Shown: positions 9,025 to 18,086, numbered from the stretch's first letter. The stretch is 64,000 nucleotides of DNA from REEB95 sp963810055 (GCA_963810055.1 CAWEME010000028.1:1-64000); one strand, 5' to 3'. Translations and numbers: made by a program. The notes: generated by a model from the letters alone, not told the origin.

Positions 9025-9840
9025 ATGTCGCGCATCTCGATCGGCGATTGTCGGCTCTATTACGAGCGCCAAGGCGCCGGCTTCCCCGTGCTGTTTGTCA
9101 CCGGCCTGGGGGGCAATGCCAGTCATTGGCGCGAGCAAGTGCCGGTCTTCGCCAGATCCTTCGATACCATCACCTTCGATCATCGCGGCATCGGCCAAAG
9201 CGATCATGACAAGATCGCCTACTCCGTCGACAAGATGGCGGCCGACGCGATTGCGCTATTGGACGCGCTCGGCATCGAAAAGGCGCATGTAATCGGCCAT
9301 TCGACCGGCGGCGCCATCGCCCAGATTCTGGCGTTGGACCATCCCCGGCGCCTCGCCAGCATCGTCATCGCCTCAAGTTGGACCAAGGCTGATGCCTATT
9401 TCCGCCGCTTGTTCGCGCTCCGGCGTGAAACCTTGGCACGGCTGGGGCCCGCAAGTTACGTGCAGGCAAGTTCGCTGTTCCTCTATCCAAGCTTCTACAT
9501 CGCCCGCAACAACGAGAAACTGCGCCAGATCGAGGCGCAGATGCTGGCGAGCTTCTCGGCGCCGGAGATCACGCTCAGCCGGATCGACGCCATCCTGGCC
9601 TTCGACCGCACGGCCGATCTCAGCCGCATCCGCACGCCAACCCTAGTGATGGCCGCCCAGGACGACCTCATCACACCGGCCTATTTCTCGGAGGAACTGG
9701 CCCGCTCGATCCCCGGAGCGGAGGCCAAGTTCCTGGCCCAGGGCGGCCATTTCTTCAACATCGTCCTGCCGCGCGAGTTCAACCAGGCGGTTATCCCTTT
9801 CTTAACCGCCAACACGCCGGCGGCCGGGTCCGGTCGCTAA
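9025..9840 (+). CDS. Alpha/beta-fold hydrolase
   Basis: A 271-residue hydrolase with the nucleophile elbow GHSTGG (Ser near residue 95), an acid in AAQDDLITP and a His in GGHFFNI, so the catalytic triad is complete. The oxyanion region VTGLGGNASHW and the DHRGIGQSD motif match the 3-oxoadipate enol-lactonase/RutD-like branch. The ATG at 9025 follows GGAGG; the frame is open further upstream but looks non-coding. No pyrimidine or protocatechuate genes are nearby, so the substrate stays open. Confidence 0.8.
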   Translation: MSRISIGDCRLYYERQGAGFPVLFVTGLGGNASHWREQVPVFARSFDTITFDHRGIGQSDHDKIAYSVDKMAADAIALLDALGIEKAHVIGHSTGGAIAQILALDHPRRLASIVIASSWTKADAYFRRLFALRRETLARLGPASYVQASSLFLYPSFYIARNNEKLRQIEAQMLASFSAPEITLSRIDAILAFDRTADLSRIRTPTLVMAAQDDLITPAYFSEELARSIPGAEAKFLAQGGHFFNIVLPREFNQAVIPFLTANTPAAGSGR

Positions 9841-9901
9841 AATTCGCGACAAGTGCATGGCGTTTAAGGGTTCCTAAAGTTTTGCCGGGGAAGATGAGGG
9901 C

Positions 9902-11642
9902 GTGCCTCGGTTGACCTCGGGTTTCATGGCGGACAAGACGGATATCGCGGACGAAACCGGCCAGGTTCTGGCAGCGCTTTCGGCCGCCGGCGACGTGGCT
10001 TATGTCTGGGACGTGGCGAGCGACAGCCTGCGCTGGCACGGCGCGCTCGAACTCGCTCGAATTCGATTTCGCCTCGATTTCCGCCGGCGGCGATTTCGCC
10101 GCGCGCATCCACGGCGACGACCGCCCGTTGCGCGCGCAACGCCTCGCCGCGCATCTCAACCAGAACGCCACCTTCGACTGCGAATATCGCCTGCGCCTCG
10201 ATAACGGCCACTTCGCCTGGTTCCACGACCGCGGCGCGGCCGAGCCCGGCCCCTCGTCCAAGTCCGCCAAGCCCCAGCGCGTGCTGGGCGTGCTGCGCCT
10301 CATCAGCGGGCGCAAGGCGGCCGAGCAGCGGCTCGAACACCTGGCCAATTACGACGAGCTCACCGGCCACTACAACAAGCAGCGGCTGCGCGAGGCGCTC
10401 GACCACGTGATCGCGTCGAGCTCGCGCACCGGCGACAGCGGCGCCTATCTCGCCGTCGGCGTCGACAAGCTCAGCAACATCAACGACGCCTTCGGCTACA
10501 AGGCGGCGGATTCGGTCATCATCGAGATCGGCCAGCGGCTCGACCGCTGCCTCAGGGTGAGCGACGTCATCGGCCGCGTCGGCGGCGACCGCTTCGGCAT
10601 CGTGCTAGCGGATTGCGCCGAGCAGAACACCGCCATCGCCGCCGAGAAGATCCTGGCCGCGGTCGGCCAGATGCCGATCGACACCGTCGCCGGCCCGGTC
10701 TACGCCACCGTTTCGATCGGCTGCGCGACGTTCCCCGAGCAGGCCAAGACCTCCTACGACGTCATGACCCGCGCCGAGACCGCGCTAGCCGAGGCCAAGC
10801 GCGCCGGCCGCGATTGTTTCGTCACCTACCGCATCACCGAGGAACAGCGAAGCCGCCACCGTTTCGGCATGGCGCTGGGCGAGCGCGTGCAGCGCGCGCT
10901 CAAGGACAACCGCCTGGTTTTCGCCTATCAACCGGTGGTGGCGGGCGACACCGGCGCCATCGACCATTACGAATGTTTGCTGCGCATGATCGGCGAGGAC
11001 GGCCAGATGATGCTGGCCGGGGATTTCGTCGCCGCGATCGAGCAGCTGGGATTCATCCGCCTGATCGACCGTTACGTGCTGGAGAAGGCGATCGCGGACG
11101 TGTCGGACCGGCCTGAGGCGCGGCTCGCCTTCAACATCTCGGGCCTGACCGCGACCGACCGCCCCTGGCTGCGCGCCATCTCCTCGCTCTTGAAGGGCAA
11201 GCCCGAGGTGGCGAGCCGGCTGGTGGTCGAGATCACCGAAACCGCGGCGCTGCACGACATCGTGGAATCGGCCGCTTTCGTGCGCACGCTGCGCGACCTC
11301 GGCTGCCGCGTGGCGCTCGACGATTTCGGCGCGGGCTTCACCTCGCTGCGGCACTTGCAGGCCCTATCGGTCGACACCGTCAAGATCGACGGCTCGTTCG
11401 TGCGCAACCTGGCGAGCAATCCCGAGAACCAGGTTTTCCTGCGCCACCTGGTGGGCCTGGCCAAGGGCCTCAACCTTTCCACCGTGGCCGAATGGGTCGA
11501 GACCCCCGAGGAGGCGGCGCTCTTGAGGCGCGAGGGCGTCCAGTTCCTGCAAGGCTATCTCTTCGGCGCGCCCTCGCTCGAAAAGCCCTGGCTCAAGGCG
11601 CCGGCCTCGCCGCGCAAGCTGTTGTCGGAAGCGGCGTCTTAA
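9902..11642 (+). CDS. PAS-GGDEF-EAL signalling protein, frameshifted
   Basis: A cyclic-di-GMP signalling protein. A PAS-like sensor (9902 to about 10270) is followed by a GGDEF domain whose signature reads GGDRF. An EAL domain follows, with ECLLR in place of EALLR but with EITE, LDDFGAG, KIDGSF, AEWVE and the final LQGYLFG kept. The altered GGDEF signature suggests no cyclase activity, while the EAL metal ligands look mostly present, so it is likely a phosphodiesterase or c-di-GMP receptor. The PAS frame and the rest are offset by one base near 10050, where CTCGAA is duplicated. This is probably a sequencing indel. Confidence 0.8.
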
Positions 11643-11766
11643 AGTCCAAGTCGGGTTTCGATTGCGCCGCAGATCGAACGCGGCTAAAAATTCCATTAAT
11701 AAGACTGATTCGGCGTTTCCCGCCCTAAAGCCGATTTAAAATATTTAAACGCGGCAGGAGGAGTCA

Positions 11767-12858
11767 ATGGTGACCACTGGCATAGAAGAGATCGAAAAAA
11801 AATTGTTGTATGAAAACGACTCTAATGATGTGCCCCCAAATGACATCGTCTCTTACAATGAATTAAGGTCATGCGCTGACCTCTTCCGGATGAGTGAAAC
11901 AAAAATATTGGAGATCCAACCGGATTTCCAAAGAGATGTGGTTTGGTCAGGAACAGATCAGACCCGGTTCATCGATTCGCTCATAAAGCAGCTGCCAATA
12001 CCAAGTATGTGTTTCGCTTTCGACTATAAAGCACAACGGTGGATGGTTATCGATGGACTTCAGCGCATTGCCACTATCGTCAGATTCTTAAAAGGCGCGG
12101 ATTGGAAGCTGTCCGCATTGGACGACATTGATCCGGGGATTGCAGGTAAATCCGCCGCCGCAATAAAGACGGATAAAGGCGATCTTAAAAAATACTACAC
12201 ACGAGTTGAAAATCTTTCCGTCCCGATCAATGTGCTCCGCTGTGATTTTTCTAAAAAGGATCACATGGAGTATCTATTTACGATCTTTCACCGCCTCAAT
12301 GCTGGAGGGTTGAAGTTAAACAATCAAGAAATTCGTAACTGCATCTACAACGGACCATTTAATGATCTGCTTAAGAAATTAGATCAGTACGGTGCGTGGC
12401 GTAAAATTAACAAAATGCAGGGGGAAAGAAATTATCGCTTCACAAAGCAAGAGCTACTGTTACGTTTTTTTGCATTGTACGACCGTCAAGCCAGGTATTC
12501 AGGACATATCTCAAAGTTCTTAAATGAATACATGCATGATCAACGAGACCCAGGTGCAGAGTTTCTAAATGCGAAGGCCGACTTATTAAAACGCACTGCT
12601 GATTTGATCTGGGATAAAGTATTTGCTCACAAAACTCCCAGTAAACTTCCAAACACTGTATTGGAGGCCGTTCTAATCGGTGTTGCAAAAAATCTCGATT
12701 ACATATCAAGAATTGACAAGAAAACTGCTGGATCACTCTTTAAAAAATTACTAGTTGATCCACAATTTTCAGAAGATTCCTTGTCAGAAGGTTTATCAAA
12801 AAAGCCAAAGGTCGAAGAGCGACTCTCAACAGCGATTCGGATTTTCTCGGGAAAATAA
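11767..12858 (+). CDS. DUF262 (GmrSD-N-like) domain protein
   Basis: A 363-residue protein with the DUF262 ParB/Srx-like fold. It shows QPDFQRDVVW near residue 50, a VIDGLQRIATI motif near 97 (the DGQQR signature with L for Q) and HRLNAGGLKLNNQEIRN near 180. No C-terminal DUF1524 HNH nuclease is attached. It is preceded by a strong AGGAGGAG and abuts the HEPN-like gene with no gap. DUF262 proteins recur in restriction of modified DNA and other phage defences. Base composition is clearly AT-richer than the flanks, suggesting transfer. Confidence 0.8.
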   Translation: MVTTGIEEIEKKLLYENDSNDVPPNDIVSYNELRSCADLFRMSETKILEIQPDFQRDVVWSGTDQTRFIDSLIKQLPIPSMCFAFDYKAQRWMVIDGLQRIATIVRFLKGADWKLSALDDIDPGIAGKSAAAIKTDKGDLKKYYTRVENLSVPINVLRCDFSKKDHMEYLFTIFHRLNAGGLKLNNQEIRNCIYNGPFNDLLKKLDQYGAWRKINKMQGERNYRFTKQELLLRFFALYDRQARYSGHISKFLNEYMHDQRDPGAEFLNAKADLLKRTADLIWDKVFAHKTPSKLPNTVLEAVLIGVAKNLDYISRIDKKTAGSLFKKLLVDPQFSEDSLSEGLSKKPKVEERLSTAIRIFSGK

Positions 12859-13185
12859 ATGATTGCCAGATCATATATCTGGGCGAATCTTGTTTCTCTT
12901 GAAGCGCGCTATCAAAAGGCAAAAAACCAAAAAGAAGCCTTATTCGTTTCAAAGATAGCGCTGCTTGAACTTTGCGGCTGGATCGAAGAATCCATGGATG
13001 ATATCGTCTTACGATTATCTAATCGCTGCGTCAAAGAGGAAGAAAATCGGAAATACGTAAAACAAGAAATTATCAAGAAAACTCATAGCTTCGATTATGA
13101 CCGTTTCAGATTTATGATCATCAGAATAATGGGATTCAGCCCGTGCCTCAGTGAAGAGAGCCTTTCCTTTCATCTGGCTGCCTAG
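12859..13185 (+). CDS. HEPN-like protein, truncated
   Basis: A 108-residue product starting one base after the DUF262 stop, so the two form an operon. The first 90 or so residues, with KEALFVSKIALLELCGWIEE and DDIVLRLSNRC, look like the N-terminal half of HEPN-type proteins often paired with DUF262. The last 15 residues look unrelated, and the frame stops 12 bases before the methyltransferase gene on the opposite strand. I infer that the 3' half was lost in a rearrangement that brought in the neighbouring restriction genes. The HEPN assignment is from pattern only. Confidence 0.5.
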   Translation: MIARSYIWANLVSLEARYQKAKNQKEALFVSKIALLELCGWIEESMDDIVLRLSNRCVKEEENRKYVKQEIIKKTHSFDYDRFRFMIIRIMGFSPCLSEESLSFHLAA

Positions 13186-13197
13186 TATCTCCAAATC

Positions 13198-14124
13198 CTA
13201 TGTGAGACACGCCTTAACCGCTTTCGCCACGTTATATGCGAGCCGGACCGGAAGCGCATTTCCAACTTGGCGGTAAGCGTGTGTCTTGGCCCCAGCAAAT
13301 TTCCAATCATCGGGGAAAGTTTGGAGGCGCGCCACCATCGCTATTGTCAGGCGCGGCATTCCGGTAAATTCAGGTGCAGGCGATTCATTGGCCAAGCCAA
13401 GTCCGTCAACGCCGAGTGCGGCCCACTCACGGCGGGCGCGGGTCGGGCCGAGATCGGGGCCGCCATGCTTATGTGAGCCGCCAACAATGGTAGGCGCTGG
13501 AGACATGGCGCCCTTGATCCATGCTGCCGCGCCGCGCCAGCCCCGTTCACTCATGAGGTCGCCAATCGCCATTCCTACGGCCGGAGCTGGTCCTTCCGTT
13601 GCAATCGGCCATCGCAGCGGCGCTGTTGCACCGCGCCGGAGGGCGACGAGGAAAACCCGGAAGCGAGTTTGCGGCACGCCGAAATTTGCCGCATTGAACG
13701 CGGTCCAATGAGCATCAAAGCCCATCCCGTCTAAAATTTTGTCGATTTTTGCGCGGAACGGGGTGAAGCGCTCAGTAAGAATCCCGCGCACATTTTCGAT
13801 CAAAACCGCGCGCGGGCGCACATCTTTTACAATCTTCAACATGGAGGGGAACATGTCGCGGTCGTCATCAGCGCCCAATTGCTTGCCAGCGATCGAAAAT
13901 GGCGGGCAGGGAAGACCACCGGACAGCAAATCAACATCGCGCCAATAGGCAGAATCAAACCGCCGGATATCGGCCTCGATCACGTTCCAGTATGGCCGGT
14001 TGCGCCGCAGGGTCGCACAAGCATGGGGGTCATTATCGAGCAAAGCAGCATGTGAAAATCCCGCTTGCTCAAGCCCGAGCGCGGCACCGCCGCCGCCGGC
14101 GCATAATTCCAAAGCTGTGAGCAT
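13198..14124 (-). CDS. DNA (cytosine-5) methyltransferase
   Basis: A 308-residue C5 methyltransferase. The SAM motif is ELCAGGGGAALG at the N-terminus, motif IV is GGLPCPPFSIAGKQ with the catalytic Cys, motif VI is LIENVRG, motif VIII is QTRFRVF, and motif X is YRQVGNALP at the C-terminus. All key motifs are present, so it should be active. It is convergent with the HEPN-like gene and divergent from the HNH endonuclease, giving a type II restriction-modification layout. The presence of Vsr fits a cytosine-5 enzyme, because deaminated 5-methylcytosine creates T:G mismatches. Confidence 0.93.
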   Translation of the reverse strand: MLTALELCAGGGGAALGLEQAGFSHAALLDNDPHACATLRRNRPYWNVIEADIRRFDSAYWRDVDLLSGGLPCPPFSIAGKQLGADDDRDMFPSMLKIVKDVRPRAVLIENVRGILTERFTPFRAKIDKILDGMGFDAHWTAFNAANFGVPQTRFRVFLVALRRGATAPLRWPIATEGPAPAVGMAIGDLMSERGWRGAAAWIKGAMSPAPTIVGGSHKHGGPDLGPTRARREWAALGVDGLGLANESPAPEFTGMPRLTIAMVARLQTFPDDWKFAGAKTHAYRQVGNALPVRLAYNVAKAVKACLT

Positions 14125-14304
14125 GTTTCTTCTCCCCTGTCCGCGATAGCTATGGCGACGAGTTGCCGATTTCGGAATTCAGCATATCGCCCGCATCCCC
14201 CGCTGGCGGCGTGACCCAAGCCCAGTAGGGAAACTTAATAGACGCAAATGCAGCCTTGGCGCCATCGCGACTCGCTAATTGGGCCATTTGGCTAACCCAG
14301 ATCG

Positions 14305-14317
14305 TTTTGGTACAAAA
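14305..14317. promoter_or_regulatory. Palindrome in the restriction-modification promoter region
   Basis: TTTTG-GTA-CAAAA, perfect 5-base arms, lies between the divergent methyltransferase and endonuclease genes, 180 bases from one and about 105 from the other. It could bind a regulator that delays endonuclease expression, but no controller gene is recognised. The rest of the 297-base gap (14125-14421) shows no convincing gene. Confidence 0.25.
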
Positions 14318-14421
14318 CAAGAACAATGTCAAGTCCGCTTGTGCGCTACACCCTGGAACGCCCCGCGAGTCTCGTGACAGCCTCCTTTGGCCTCACACAG
14401 CGCCGCCAAAGAAGTACAGGG

Positions 14422-14988
14422 ATGTCTGACTCAAGTTCGAAAGAGAAAATCAGGAAGTTTCTACTAGCCAACATTGGCCGCGTGATCGAATCTCACGAAT
14501 TGCAAGCGGCGGCCGATGGTGCAGTTCAATACAGCCGCCGCCTTCGTGAGTTACGCGAGCAAGAGGGATGGCCGATCCTTACACATAATGACACCACGGA
14601 ATTAAAGCCAGGCCAGTACCTTTTACGGGAGAAGCCGCCAAAGAAATCCGCTGTAACATTCGCAGGTGGTATATCGACTAAGCTCCGCGCTGAAGTCTTA
14701 GATCGCAATGGGTTCACCTGCCAAATGTGCGGTCTTACTCCGGGTGACATTGATCCATCTACCGGGCGCAAAGTCCGTCTTCATATTGGCCACATCAAAG
14801 ACAAAAGCCTCGGCGGTAAAGATGAGCTGTCCAATCTTCGTGCCCTGTGTTCGACTTGTAATCAAGGCGCAAAAAACGTTACGGGTGAAAAACCTACCGG
14901 ACTTTGGTTGCTGTCTCAAATCAGACGGGCGGGACAGGATGAACAGCGGGCCGTTTTCGACTGGCTCCGCAAGAAATTCGGTGCATGA
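14422..14988 (+). CDS. HNH restriction endonuclease (putative)
   Basis: A 188-residue protein. The N-terminal 65 residues look like a winged helix (KIRKFLLANIGRVIESHEL). The C-terminal HNH nuclease has a Cys pair CQMCG, a core LHIGHIKDKSLGG with the catalytic His, a downstream asparagine (ELSNLRALCSTCNQG) and a second Cys pair, binding structural zinc. The ATG at 14422 begins the conserved region. The gene overlaps vsr by four bases (ATGA). With the divergent methyltransferase it forms a type II restriction system whose recognition site cannot be read from sequence. Confidence 0.85.
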   Translation: MSDSSSKEKIRKFLLANIGRVIESHELQAAADGAVQYSRRLRELREQEGWPILTHNDTTELKPGQYLLREKPPKKSAVTFAGGISTKLRAEVLDRNGFTCQMCGLTPGDIDPSTGRKVRLHIGHIKDKSLGGKDELSNLRALCSTCNQGAKNVTGEKPTGLWLLSQIRRAGQDEQRAVFDWLRKKFGA

Positions 14989-15392
14989 CTGACAAGCTGT
15001 CACCGGAGCGCCGCAGCGCTAACATGCGGCGTATCCGCAGCACCGGCATGAAACCAGAAATGATTGTGCGCCGGGCCGCTCATGCACTGGGTTACCGCTT
15101 CCGGCTGCATCGTAAGGAGCTACCCGGCAAACCCGATCTCGTATTTGCCTCACGCCGCAAAGTAATCTTCGTGCATGGATGCTTCTGGCATCAGCACCGG
15201 GGGTGTATCGATGGACGAATGCCGCATTCCAATCTTAATTACTGGCGCCCTAAATTGGCCCGGAATGTAGCCCGAGATGCTGAGAATATCGCAGCTTTGA
15301 AAGCTGGTGGCTGGCGTACTCTCGTGATTTGGGAATGTGAGACGGCGAATGAAAGGCGATTAGATTCCTATCTTCAGCGCTTTCTTCGCTAG
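14985..15392 (+). CDS. vsr: Very short patch repair endonuclease Vsr
   Basis: A 135-residue Vsr nicking enzyme, which cuts beside T:G mismatches caused by deamination of 5-methylcytosine. The conserved start (SPERRSANMRRIRSTGMKPE), the catalytic aspartate in KPDLVF, the FVHGCFWHQH zinc/metal region and the YWRPKLARNVARD stretch are all present, and the length is typical. It is translationally coupled to the HNH gene. Its co-location supports the neighbouring methyltransferase making 5-methylcytosine. Confidence 0.93.
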   Translation: MTDKLSPERRSANMRRIRSTGMKPEMIVRRAAHALGYRFRLHRKELPGKPDLVFASRRKVIFVHGCFWHQHRGCIDGRMPHSNLNYWRPKLARNVARDAENIAALKAGGWRTLVIWECETANERRLDSYLQRFLR

Positions 15393-15471
15393 ATTTTCAA
15401 TGACTTGGCATTGATCTGTGTTGTTCAATCAATGCCTTCGGGAGAATATATGAGGAATACCGGAGGAAATA

Positions 15472-15690
15472 ATGGATGAACCGCAGCCCATCAAACAGCG
15501 CGAAATGATGCGTCGGCTGTACCAGCAACTTGGACCGGATAAAGAAAAAGTCTGCCGAGCGTATGCGGAAACGGAAAAACGGGGGGAAGTTATTCGCAGT
15601 CGAAACGCGGGAAATAATTCACCTGAACAATATGCGGCTGATCTTTGGACTGATGGAATTCGTAAAGGCTGGCTGAAAAATTCAGATTAG
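15472..15690 (+). CDS. Small hypothetical protein (72 aa)
   Basis: A hydrophilic 72-residue product, MDEPQPIKQREMMRR onward, with a helical, charged N-terminus and ADLWTDGIRKGWL near the end. Its start follows GGAGGAAATA. It sits 79 bases after vsr in the same direction and shares the island's lower GC content, so it is probably the last gene of the island. No family is recognised. Confidence 0.5.
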   Translation: MDEPQPIKQREMMRRLYQQLGPDKEKVCRAYAETEKRGEVIRSRNAGNNSPEQYAADLWTDGIRKGWLKNSD

Positions 15691-15719
15691 GAATTTACGC
15701 GCATACCCTCTTTGCTACG

Positions 15720-16340
15720 TTATTTCTCCGGCTTCTTGCCGAGTTGTTCGATTTGCTGCTGGAGCGCGTTGATGCGCTCCTTGAGCTCGTTGAGCGAGGC
15801 GGCCGCGTCCTTGGGCTTGGTCTCGCCGCCCGCGCCGGGCGTGGCGAAGGGCGAGAACATCTGCATGGTCTTTTCCAAGAGCGCCAGGTTCTGCTTGCCC
15901 ATCTGCTCCAGCGGGCCGAACGGGAACATGCCGCCGAAGGCGTCCTGGAGCGATTTGCGCATCTGGTCCTGGTTGTGCGCGAAGGAGGCCATGGCGTGCT
16001 CGAGATAGCTCGGCACCAGCCATTGCATGTTGCCGCCGTATAGCCCGATGAGCTGGCGCAGGAAATTGGTCGGCAGCAGGTGCTCGCCCTTCTGCTCCTC
16101 CTCGACGATGATCTGGGTCAAAACCGAGCGGGTGATGTCCTCGCCGGTCTTGGCGTCGTAGACCACGAACTCGCCGCCCCCCTTCACCATGCTGGCCAGG
16201 TCGTCGAGCGTCACATAGGAACTGGTGGCGGTGTTGTAGAGCCGCCGGTTGGCGTATTTCTTGATGACCGTGGCCGGGGCCGCAGCGCCCTCCGGCGTCT
16301 CCGCCGCCTTCGATCCCGTCTTAGACGTATCGCTTGCCAT
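15720..16340 (-). CDS. phaR: PHA synthesis repressor PhaR
   Basis: A 206-residue regulator that binds DNA and polyhydroxyalkanoate granules, releasing phasin and PHA gene promoters when polymer accumulates. The conserved DNA-binding N-terminus is visible: IKKYANRRLYNTATSSYVTL then DLASMVKGGGEFVVYDA. The PHB accumulation domain follows (ITRSVLTQIIVEEE, LPTNFLRQLI, YGGNMQWLVPSYLEHAM). The C-terminus is a coiled coil. I start at MASDTSK (16340) rather than the upstream in-frame ATG. It is divergent from the PHA synthase-like pair. Confidence 0.93.
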   Translation of the reverse strand: MASDTSKTGSKAAETPEGAAAPATVIKKYANRRLYNTATSSYVTLDDLASMVKGGGEFVVYDAKTGEDITRSVLTQIIVEEEQKGEHLLPTNFLRQLIGLYGGNMQWLVPSYLEHAMASFAHNQDQMRKSLQDAFGGMFPFGPLEQMGKQNLALLEKTMQMFSPFATPGAGGETKPKDAAASLNELKERINALQQQIEQLGKKPEK

Positions 16341-16395
16341 GGGATGAGCATACCAGGAATGACCCAGGCTTGTGCATCGCAATATTTCACCCTTT

Positions 16396-16502
16396 GCTTC
16401 GCACGACGACCGCGCCCCTGCGCGGCCTGTGCTACGGGCTTTGGCTTCGCAAGACGGCCTCGCGCTTGGCTCCTCTTAGCTTCGCACGTCAGGTGCTACG
16501 CG
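16396..16502. repeat. GCTTCGCAC/GTGCTACGC palindromic repeats (cluster)
   Basis: Several full and shortened copies of the window's main intergenic repeat lie end to end in the phaR-phaE intergenic space. One copy, at about 16479-16502, is reduced to the two outer arms with almost no core. Confidence 0.8.
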
Positions 16503-16540
16503 GGGCGCTCGGCCATTGCTACGCGGTACCCCCACCCTAA

Positions 16541-16564
16541 CCCTCCCCCGCATGCGGGGGAGGG
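16541..16564. repeat. 24-bp perfect palindrome, first copy
   Basis: A perfect palindrome with CCCTCCCCC arms around GCATGC. The same palindrome recurs at 33374-33397 with flanks in the opposite order. Related elements are common in alphaproteobacterial genomes. Confidence 0.8.
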
Positions 16565-16654
16565 AATGGGAGGGGGCGCGGCCCCTCGTTGCGAAGCAAA
16601 GAAAAGCCCTACCCAAGCTAGAAGGGCATATTGAGGCGGCTTATACTGCGCCCC

Positions 16655-17011
16655 ATGGCGGAACCGCCCGATCTCGCAGAGCTTGCCCGGCGCTATGTGG
16701 CGTTGTGGCAGGAGCAGTTGATCGCCATGGCGGCCGACCCGGCCTTCGCCCAGGGCATGGCGGGGCTGTTCAAAGGGCTAACGCCGCAGCAGGGAGGCTT
16801 CGGCCATGGATTTGGCGTCCCCGAACCCGGCGTGGCTGAAACCGGGCCTGCGCCTAGGGCCGCGCCCGCTGGCGCTCCATCTGGCCAACGCCAGCCTGAC
16901 CTGGTTCACCTCGCAAGCCGCCTTGCCGCTCTTGAAAAGCGGCTCGCTGCCCTGGAAACCGGAACTGGCGGCGGAGGGAAGCGAGCTGCTGCAAAGCCTC
17001 GCCGGCGTTAA
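16655..17011 (+). CDS. PhaE-like small protein overlapping the PHA synthase gene
   Basis: A 118-residue protein. The first 45 residues (DLAELARRYVALWQEQL, MAADPAFAQGMAGLFKGL) resemble short proteins found just upstream of alphaproteobacterial PHA synthase-like genes. The C-terminal part ends in a heptad helix, LASRLAALEKRLAALETG, followed by a basic tail. The last 206 bases overlap the start of the downstream gene in another frame, yet both frames look genuinely coding there. A role in polymerase assembly on granules is inferred only. Confidence 0.6.
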   Translation: MAEPPDLAELARRYVALWQEQLIAMAADPAFAQGMAGLFKGLTPQQGGFGHGFGVPEPGVAETGPAPRAAPAGAPSGQRQPDLVHLASRLAALEKRLAALETGTGGGGKRAAAKPRRR

Positions 17012-18086
17012 TTCCGCGGAATTCGGGCTGGCGCTCGAACGCGAGCTGCGCCGCCGCGCCGGCCTGTTCCTGCAGGGCATCCAGGATTACCGCCACCACC
17101 CCTACCGCCGCGACATGGAAGACATGCCCGTGCTGTGGCAGGAGGGCACGACCCGGCTTTTGGATTACGCGCCGGCGGGAGGAATGCCGGTGCTGGCGGT
17201 GCCCTCGCTCATCAATCGCGGCTACATCCTCGACCTGGCGCCGGGCAACAGCCTGCTGCGCTATCTCGCCTCGCAGGGCTTGCGGCCTTTCCTGGTCGAT
17301 TGGGGCGCGCCGGGCGAGGCGGAGCGGCGCTTCGGCTTGACCGAATACATCGCCGGGCGGCTGGAGAAGGCGGCCGAGGCGGCGGCGAGTGCAGCACAGG
17401 TCGCGCAGGGGCGCGACCGTCGTGCGGAGCAAAAGAGTGACGGGAAAATCGCGGTGCTAGGCTATTGCATGGGCGGCACGCTGGCGCTGGCGCTGGCGGA
17501 TAGGCGGCCCGATCTGGTCAGTTCCTTGGCGCTGCTGGCGACGCCGTGGAAATTCCATGCCGAGCGGCCGGAACAGGCGCGGCTGCTGGGCGCGCTGGCG
17601 GGGTCCTTCGCAACGTCTTTCGCCAGCCTGGGCGAGGTGCCGGTGGACGTGTTGCAGGCGCTCTTCGCCGCGCTCGATCCGCTGCTGGCGGTGAAGAAAT
17701 TTTCGCGTTTCGCAACCATGGACAAGGAGAGCGAGTCCGCGCGCGGCTTCGTCGCGCTCGAGGACTGGCTCAATGACGGCGTGGCGCTCGCGCTGCCGGC
17801 GGCGCTGGAGTGCCTGGGCGACTGGTACGGGCGCGACACGCCGGGGCGGGGAGAGTGGCGCGTGGATGGGCGCGCGGTGTTGCCGCGCAACGTCAATCAG
17901 CCGAGCCTGGTGATGGTGCCGGCGCAGGACCGCATCGTGCCGCCCTTGAGCGCGGCGGCGCTGGCCGACGAATTGCCCAACGCCGAACGCTTCACGCCGC
18001 CCTTGGGCCATATCGGCATGGTGGTGGCGCGCGAGGCGCCCAAGGAAACCTGGCCGAGGCTCGCGGCGTGGCTGAAGGAGCATTGA
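16806..18086 (+). CDS. PHA synthase-like alpha/beta hydrolase (PhaC family)
   Basis: A 426-residue protein of the PhaC superfamily. The lipase-like box GYCMGG has Cys as nucleophile, as in PHA synthases. An Asp in VPAQDRIVP and a His in LGHIGMV complete the triad. The N-terminal region matches short PhaC-like proteins (YRHHPYRRDMEDMPVLWQEG, LVDWGAPGEAE). It is shorter than class I synthases (about 570-600), so it may be a short-form synthase or a thioester hydrolase. The phaR gene lies upstream and phaA/phaB downstream. Confidence 0.8.
   Translation: MDLASPNPAWLKPGLRLGPRPLALHLANASLTWFTSQAALPLLKSGSLPWKPELAAEGSELLQSLAGVNSAEFGLALERELRRRAGLFLQGIQDYRHHPYRRDMEDMPVLWQEGTTRLLDYAPAGGMPVLAVPSLINRGYILDLAPGNSLLRYLASQGLRPFLVDWGAPGEAERRFGLTEYIAGRLEKAAEAAASAAQVAQGRDRRAEQKSDGKIAVLGYCMGGTLALALADRRPDLVSSLALLATPWKFHAERPEQARLLGALAGSFATSFASLGEVPVDVLQALFAALDPLLAVKKFSRFATMDKESESARGFVALEDWLNDGVALALPAALECLGDWYGRDTPGRGEWRVDGRAVLPRNVNQPSLVMVPAQDRIVPPLSAAALADELPNAERFTPPLGHIGMVVAREAPKETWPRLAAWLKEH

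Noticed and set aside
14150..14332. 60-codon open frame upstream of the methyltransferase gene
   Set aside because: No ribosome binding site, no recognisable helix-turn-helix and no controller-protein features; it could be chance in a 297-base gap.
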